From positions 1 to 36,899 of the forward strand of contig FR888472.1 of assembly GCA_000432155.1 (NCBI GenBank): DNA of 36,899 nucleotides. Direction: 5' to 3'. This document shows, in pieces, positions 32,633-36,899 of the stretch. A program made the translations under genes and the position numbers. Positions within the stretch are counted from its first letter, which is position 1, and each line of letters begins with the position of its first letter. This stretch comes from Eubacterium sp. CAG:274 (GTDB lineage: Bacteria > Bacillota > Clostridia > Lachnospirales > CAG-274). The notes under the pieces were generated by a model. That model was not told the DNA's origin and did not search any database. It saw nothing but the letters and a program-made list of their open reading frames with translations.

Positions 32633-34537
32633 CTATAATAAAGAATTGCCAGTATAATTGTAGTATATATCAATAAAGTTATATAATAACTGGGCAAATT
32701 CCCCTCTTGTTATTGGAGAATTGCCATTAAATTCAGTACCACCACTAAATATACCAAGGCTTTCGCAAAGTGCTACATAAGGCAAGTTTTCGCCATATAC
32801 ATCGCTATAGCTACTGCCATATCCCTTACTTCTTTGGCATAAGTCATCTAATTTTAAAACATTACAGAATATCTTCGCCATATCGTATTTAGTCAATATA
32901 TGGTCATCATTAAATTTAATAGTTATATAATAAGTTTTCCAAAAATCCTTTAATTCTTTATATGTTAATGTAGAATTAGGAGAAAATTTAGCAGAATTAA
33001 ATTTTAAACCTAAATCAGCCAGTTTTTCAATGTATTCTTTTTGTGGACTATCGTCAATATCAGTATATCCATTATTGTATTTAGGTACATATTCTTCATT
33101 AGTGCTAGTTATAGGATTTCCTTCAGGGCTTAAATGAGGGAAATTATCAAAAGAATAAGCCAAAGTAGCCTTATTTTCATCAGTTAAAATGTATGATAAA
33201 GTAAATCCAAAGGCATCAGCACACTTATCAAAGGCTTCCTCAATTGATAAGCTACTTTCAAACTTAGGAACTTCAAGATTACTGTTTGAAAAATAGAAAT
33301 ATGTTATACTTCCATTAGTATCAATATTTACACGAATATAATCATTAAAGTTTATAATATTATCGACATATTTATACAAAGTATATGCAGTATAGTCTTT
33401 ATATTCCTTACGGTAATTGATTTTATAATCATTGTAATTTAAAGAATTTACACATTGTAAAACTTTTTCATCTAATTCAGAACTGGAAAGAGTTTTATCT
33501 TGCTCATTTTCTTCATCTTTATATGAGAATGAAATTATTTGTCCATCTGATGTGACATTAGCTACATATTTATTATTTTTAGAGTTATAAATAGAAGTAT
33601 AATACTTGCCATCTCTGCTATAATAACTAGCCTTTAAGTCCTCAGTTGGAATATTGCAATTAAATTTGTTATTTACTATTTCAACGGCTTTTTCTATTGA
33701 AAGTACAGACTTAATATTGTCAACTGTTTCCTTTTCTGCGTCAGTTAATTGATTTTCTAATTGCTTACTATCAGAAAATGCCTCATTACTACTGCCACCA
33801 CCAGCACCAACTTTGTAGTGAGTTGATACGAAAGGAGCTATTTTTTCCCCAGTACTGGCATTTATGTGTGAATAATCAAAACCTATTTTAGTAAAGCAAG
33901 GAAATGGACAACGAGTTCTAGTCTTATAATCATAATAGCTTGAAATAGCCTTACCAAAACCAATGTTTTCAATATATTTCTTTTTTGCAGTTTCGTAATC
34001 TAAAATATTGTCAGAATTTTCAATATTAACATCAAACATATTGTCGCACTCGTAGCCTAATAAATCTCCGAAATTGTTAATCTTAATAGTAGCTGTATTG
34101 TATACAGCCTTGTAACCCCCAATGTATTGGCAATAATAAAGTTCACATTGATTTAAAGATAAATCACAGCTTTCTAGTTTCATTTTATCAGCATTTTCGC
34201 CTAATAATTTCTTTAAATATTTGTTGCCAAATTCTATAGCTTGTTCCCTTGTAATTTGGTCTTTTGTACTACCCCTATTGCCGGTTTTCCATTTTGAAAA
34301 GGAACTAACATTTCCCTTTGTGTCAAAGGATATGGAGCAATTATCCCAAGTCAAAGTATAGGAATACAAATCGTCATATTTGTTAAAGTTGTACTCATAG
34401 TTAGTATCAGTAATACCAAACAGCTCCTTAGCTTTTTCAGCATACACTTCAGCATAGCTCTGACCTTCTGTGTCGGCAAATACGGGTACAGCAAATGCCA
34501 TAGATGTTGCCAAAAGTAATGAGATAAATTTTTTCAT
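32633..34537 (-). CDS. Secreted YcdB/PepSY-like protein with SLH-like C-terminus (paralog 1)
   Basis: The protein has 634 residues with a signal peptide at 1-21 (MKKFISLLLATSMAFAVPVF). It has the same architecture as its downstream paralog: two YcdB-like halves (YSYTLTWDNCSISFDTKG; ITREQAIEFGNKYLKKLLG), a Gly-rich GAGGGSS linker between them, and a C-terminus with clearer S-layer homology features (SYSDVYGENLPYVALCESLG, then SPITRGEFAQLLYN). SLH domains usually bind secondary wall polymers. GGGAGGG precedes the ATG. It is the first gene of the operon and has a good promoter. Confidence 0.82.
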   Translation of the reverse strand: MKKFISLLLATSMAFAVPVFADTEGQSYAEVYAEKAKELFGITDTNYEYNFNKYDDLYSYTLTWDNCSISFDTKGNVSSFSKWKTGNRGSTKDQITREQAIEFGNKYLKKLLGENADKMKLESCDLSLNQCELYYCQYIGGYKAVYNTATIKINNFGDLLGYECDNMFDVNIENSDNILDYETAKKKYIENIGFGKAISSYYDYKTRTRCPFPCFTKIGFDYSHINASTGEKIAPFVSTHYKVGAGGGSSNEAFSDSKQLENQLTDAEKETVDNIKSVLSIEKAVEIVNNKFNCNIPTEDLKASYYSRDGKYYTSIYNSKNNKYVANVTSDGQIISFSYKDEENEQDKTLSSSELDEKVLQCVNSLNYNDYKINYRKEYKDYTAYTLYKYVDNIINFNDYIRVNIDTNGSITYFYFSNSNLEVPKFESSLSIEEAFDKCADAFGFTLSYILTDENKATLAYSFDNFPHLSPEGNPITSTNEEYVPKYNNGYTDIDDSPQKEYIEKLADLGLKFNSAKFSPNSTLTYKELKDFWKTYYITIKFNDDHILTKYDMAKIFCNVLKLDDLCQRSKGYGSSYSDVYGENLPYVALCESLGIFSGGTEFNGNSPITRGEFAQLLYNFIDIYYNYTGNSLL

Positions 34538-34582
34538 AAAAACACCCTCCCTTTGTTAAAATATTATCAACTCTTTAATTTA

Positions 34583-34611
34583 ATTATATATGTTATGAGC
34601 AGAATTATCAA
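34583..34611 (-). promoter_or_regulatory. Promoter of the YcdB-like operon
   Basis: On the minus strand TTGATA, 17 bases, then consensus TATAAT, about 45 bases before the ATG. Confidence 0.75.
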
Positions 34612-34670
34612 TCATATTTTGTAATATATTTGTATTTATTAATAATACAGTTGAAAATATTAAATCGTTG

Positions 34671-34711
34671 CAAAAAAACAAAAAAATAAGCCACGCAATT
34701 GTGGCTTATTT
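34671..34711 (-). terminator. Terminator of the NEAT/FMN/dockerin-like gene
   Basis: AAATAAGCCAC pairs with GTGGCTTATTT (11 bp), followed on the minus strand by TTTTGTTTTTTTG. Confidence 0.9.
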
Positions 34712-34730
34712 AGGATTGTAAGTAACATCA

Positions 34731-36248
34731 TTACATTTCACACTTCATAATAAATGTACTGTCTAAGGCTTTTTGAAGTATATTTGCTACATCACTAGAG
34801 GATATTATACCGTCACAATCCACATCACCATTGTCTACATCTGTACTGTTCAAAACATTTTGAAGTAATAAAGAGGCATCATCAGCAGTTATACTTCCGT
34901 CATTGTTTATATCGCCGTATTTTACAAAATCCCCTATTTTTTCAATACTGTCCCAGTATACCTTTACAAAACAGTTGCTATTAAACTTACCATTTTCAAA
35001 TTCAACACCTGAAACATTTCCATTAAGAGCTTTCATAGCTGGAACATACATTCTAGCATTTGTATTGTAAATTACAGAATACTCTCCCTCTAAAGGAAAA
35101 GTTACTTTTGTTACAACATTTGTGCCGGCAGTAATGTTTTCGTCTGTGTAAGTTGTAGGAGTTTTTTCTACAATAGCATTTTCCATTGTAAGGCTGTTGT
35201 TTAAATTATTATCTTTGTAATAACCGTTAAAGTCTAAAATATATAAAGGCTCTTTTACTGTGCCGTTAACTATATCAGTAGATAAATTCATATTGCCATT
35301 GTTGTCTACTGTAATAGTAGCTTTAGCTTTTTCATTTTCAATTAGACTGTGGGCTACATTGTCACTGTAATAGGCTATATCCACACTGTAAATGCCGGCT
35401 TTAAGCTGTTCTGTAGGCAAATTAATAACTTCGTCTTTAATAGCCAAATTTAAGGCATTCATTACAGCATCTCTGATACCATTACTGGAATATGTTGCAC
35501 CAGTTACAGCATCAATATTGTGTACTTCTTCAGTATTAGTAGCATCTTTTCCTGTAAAAGCATCTTTCAGCCCGTTAAAAGCTGTTTGTAGCATATTTTT
35601 ATTTATTGTAGCATATGTACCCTTAAAGTTATCTCCTGTTACTGTAATACCTTTGATTTTGCCGTCTTTTACTTCTACTGTAGCATTTATGTCATATTCT
35701 CCAAACTGTGAAATATGGGCAGTACCTGTATAAAATTTGCTGGTATTTGTATCTACAGCATTGTCGTAGTCAAAAGCTAAATAAGCATTGGTATTAAGGC
35801 TTATAGCCGGAACAAAAAGATTTACATATACACCGTCATAGGTGTTGTCAGGTATTTCAAAGGAAATTTGGTCAATTTTGTTTTCTTCGTTTGTATGGGT
35901 GTTGGCATTAAAGGTTTCTCCATTAGCTGAATTGCCCTTGTATATTTGCCAGTTTTCAGCCCAGTCACTAATACCCATTATTGATACAGCTTGAAGGTCT
36001 ATAGTTACAGTAGCCTTGCTGTCATTTCCAATGTCAATAGTGGCATTCTTAATACAAGAACTTGCCATTGACGGAGAAGTTATGTTCGTAGCTTTCATCA
36101 TTTTCACAGGCAATGAATATGTGCTAGGCTGTAGATTTACCTTATTTGAGCCAAATTCAAAATTGCTGTTTGCCATTGTATTACAGGCAAATGCACTTAT
36201 TAAAATGACAAAGGTTAATAAAAAAGCTGTTAATTTATTGTATTTCAT
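34731..36248 (-). CDS. Secreted NEAT-like / FMN-binding / NEAT-like / dockerin-like protein
   Basis: The protein has 505 residues. A signal peptide spans 1-26. Residues about 32-165 resemble a NEAT (heme-binding-type) domain: TYSLPVKMMKATNITSPSMA, VTIDLQAVSIMGI and a NAYLAFDYDNA end. Residues about 175-272 match FMN_bind, with TGATYSS at 249-255 resembling the motif to which FMN is covalently attached. Residues about 283-432 form a second NEAT-like module (AGIYSVDIAYYSDN, YVPAMKAL). Residues 444-500 carry two dockerin-type calcium loops (DINNDGSITADD at 446-457, DVDCDGIISSSD at 475-486). It may bind heme or flavin outside the cell. AAAGGAC precedes the ATG. No own promoter is seen between the hairpin at 36262-36306 and the start. 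Confidence 0.75.
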   Translation of the reverse strand: MKYNKLTAFLLTFVILISAFACNTMANSNFEFGSNKVNLQPSTYSLPVKMMKATNITSPSMASSCIKNATIDIGNDSKATVTIDLQAVSIMGISDWAENWQIYKGNSANGETFNANTHTNEENKIDQISFEIPDNTYDGVYVNLFVPAISLNTNAYLAFDYDNAVDTNTSKFYTGTAHISQFGEYDINATVEVKDGKIKGITVTGDNFKGTYATINKNMLQTAFNGLKDAFTGKDATNTEEVHNIDAVTGATYSSNGIRDAVMNALNLAIKDEVINLPTEQLKAGIYSVDIAYYSDNVAHSLIENEKAKATITVDNNGNMNLSTDIVNGTVKEPLYILDFNGYYKDNNLNNSLTMENAIVEKTPTTYTDENITAGTNVVTKVTFPLEGEYSVIYNTNARMYVPAMKALNGNVSGVEFENGKFNSNCFVKVYWDSIEKIGDFVKYGDINNDGSITADDASLLLQNVLNSTDVDNGDVDCDGIISSSDVANILQKALDSTFIMKCEM

Positions 36249-36261
36249 ATTTGTCCTTTCT

Positions 36262-36306
36262 TTCTAAAAAAGAGATAGGCAAAATTTAAACCTATCTCTT
36301 TTTTTA
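36262..36306. terminator. Terminator-like hairpin just upstream of the NEAT/FMN gene
   Basis: AAAGAGATAGG pairs with CCTATCTCTTT (11 bp, 11-base loop) and has T-runs on both strands. On the minus strand it could end transcription from the 49-residue gene. On the plus strand nothing upstream needs it, so it may be linked to the adjacent repeat. Confidence 0.65.
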
Positions 36307-36370
36307 TAGTGAATCGGAAAGATAAATCCGATGACTTGCAAAGCAAGTCACAAATAACGAAGTTATTTGT
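36300..36370 (+). repeat. Dispersed palindromic repeat, copy 1 (three abutting hairpins)
   Basis: Three perfect stem-loops lie end to end without spacers: ATCGGA/TCCGAT (36313-36332), GACTTGC-AAA-GCAAGTC (36333-36349) and ACAAATAAC-GAA-GTTATTTGT (36350-36370). Its core matches the copy at 797-862 on the other strand. In both, the element begins in the T-run of a terminator-like hairpin. It lies between two genes transcribed on the opposite strand. Confidence 0.65.
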
Positions 36371-36387
36371 TCTGAATTTCATAGTAT

Positions 36388-36537
36388 TTAGAATGTGATT
36401 TCGTCCATATCTATAACAGTAACTGTTTTAGCTTTTGTCATTCTGTTTGTTACAGCACTAATATTTGTTACTGATGTAGTATCTTGAGAATTAAAGGAAA
36501 TAATATCTAAATTAGGTTTGTAATATATCTTTTTCAT
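36388..36537 (-). CDS. 49-residue small protein of the KPxLxIxxF type
   Basis: The protein is MKKIYYKPNLDIISFNSQ followed by a Thr/Ser-rich middle and an acidic end (VIDMDEITF). It has no signal peptide or membrane helix. GGAGGAC lies just before the ATG, and the gene begins 12 bases after the stop of the preceding partial gene, so it is translated in the same operon. Short proteins starting with MKKxYxKPxLxIxxF are common in gut Firmicutes and Bacteroides, usually unassigned; whether this is a peptide precursor is unknown. Confidence 0.65.
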   Translation of the reverse strand: MKKIYYKPNLDIISFNSQDTTSVTNISAVTNRMTKAKTVTVIDMDEITF

Positions 36538-36549
36538 AATGTCCTCCGA

Positions 36550-36899
36550 TTATTTTACTTCTGCTGTTACCTGTACATTGTCTGGCAAACCATAGCTATT
36601 TGCCTTGTCCTGACTTGCTGAAAGTATTAAACCAAATACAGAAGATTCAGTTTCACTAGCAGAAATATTTATATTTTCAGTAAATTCCTTTGTACTGTTT
36701 TTATCTTTGAAAAATACCTTCCATACAATTTGACTAAGAGAATTACCATTAGGCTGAACCTCTGCTGTCCAACCGTAAGCATACTTGCCACCGTCAGCAT
36801 TTTCAGAAACAATACAGTCAGATACTGTAACAACAGGGTCGCTTACTTCGTTGCCCTTTACAGTAGCGTTAGCATAGTCCATAGATAAGAAAGCATCAG
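36550..36899 (-). CDS. Unidentified protein, C-terminal part (cut by window edge)
   Basis: The frame stays open from the right edge to a stop at 36550, so this is the C-terminal ~115 residues of a longer gene. The visible sequence (DYANATVKGNEVSDPVVTVS, later VWKVFFKDKNSTKEFTENI) is beta-rich with Asn/Ser/Thr, like an extracellular or pilin-like domain, ending in QVTAEVK. No motif is recognised. It lies 12 bases upstream of the 49-residue gene. Confidence 0.6.
   Translation of the reverse strand, partial: DAFLSMDYANATVKGNEVSDPVVTVSDCIVSENADGGKYAYGWTAEVQPNGNSLSQIVWKVFFKDKNSTKEFTENINISASETESSVFGLILSASQDKANSYGLPDNVQVTAEVK

Overview
The window is AT-rich, with strong AGGAGG-type Shine-Dalgarno sites, T-box control of serS, low-GC codon usage, and Gram-positive secreted proteins carrying copper-amine-oxidase-type stalk, SLH-like, NEAT-like and dockerin-like domains. 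Together these point to an anaerobic Clostridia-type Firmicute, possibly Lachnospirales; the placement is inferred from gene style and not computed. The window covers the chromosomal replication origin.

Left part (1-8.4 kb): a tRNA-Val/tRNA-Asp pair cut by the left edge; a gene-poor stretch holding a candidate structured small RNA with its own promoter and terminator; a secreted stalk-domain protein; pyrE; a large Ser-rich secreted stalk protein; and cobO. The conserved origin block follows on the minus strand: dnaA-dnaN-yaaA-recF-gyrB-gyrA (15.0 down to 5.9 kb). DnaA boxes lie on both sides of dnaA. The dnaA-dnaN gap also carries a clear unwinding module: a DnaA box, a GC-rich step, a run of TAG/AAG triplets (DnaA-trio) and an AT-rich tract.

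Right part (15.1-30.7 kb, plus strand, leaving the origin): rpoB-rpoC with its own strong promoter, separate from ribosomal-protein genes; a 1.6-kb non-coding region with a second cluster of four DnaA boxes and two perfect parS sites; parA-parB with a third parS just after parB; a HAD phosphatase; a serine T-box (specifier UCC) ahead of serS; a DUF896 protein with a coiled-coil extension; and an AI-2E/PerM-family membrane protein. The parS sites and parAB form an origin-segregation module next to the replication module.

Right end (30.7-36.9 kb, minus strand): a tandem pair of secreted YcdB/PepSY-like proteins with SLH-like C-termini; a secreted protein with the apparent order NEAT-like / FMN-binding / NEAT-like / dockerin-like; a 49-residue gene; and a gene cut by the right edge. 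This looks like cell-surface accessory content.

The least explained signals are: (i) a dispersed palindromic repeat present at both ends of the window with compensatory stem changes; (ii) two candidate promoter-to-terminator small RNAs, one convergent with and covering the rpoB promoter; (iii) the second DnaA-box cluster with an 11-bp inverted repeat; and (iv) near-identical 20-bp repeats upstream of parA. No insertion sequence, phage gene or CRISPR array was seen.
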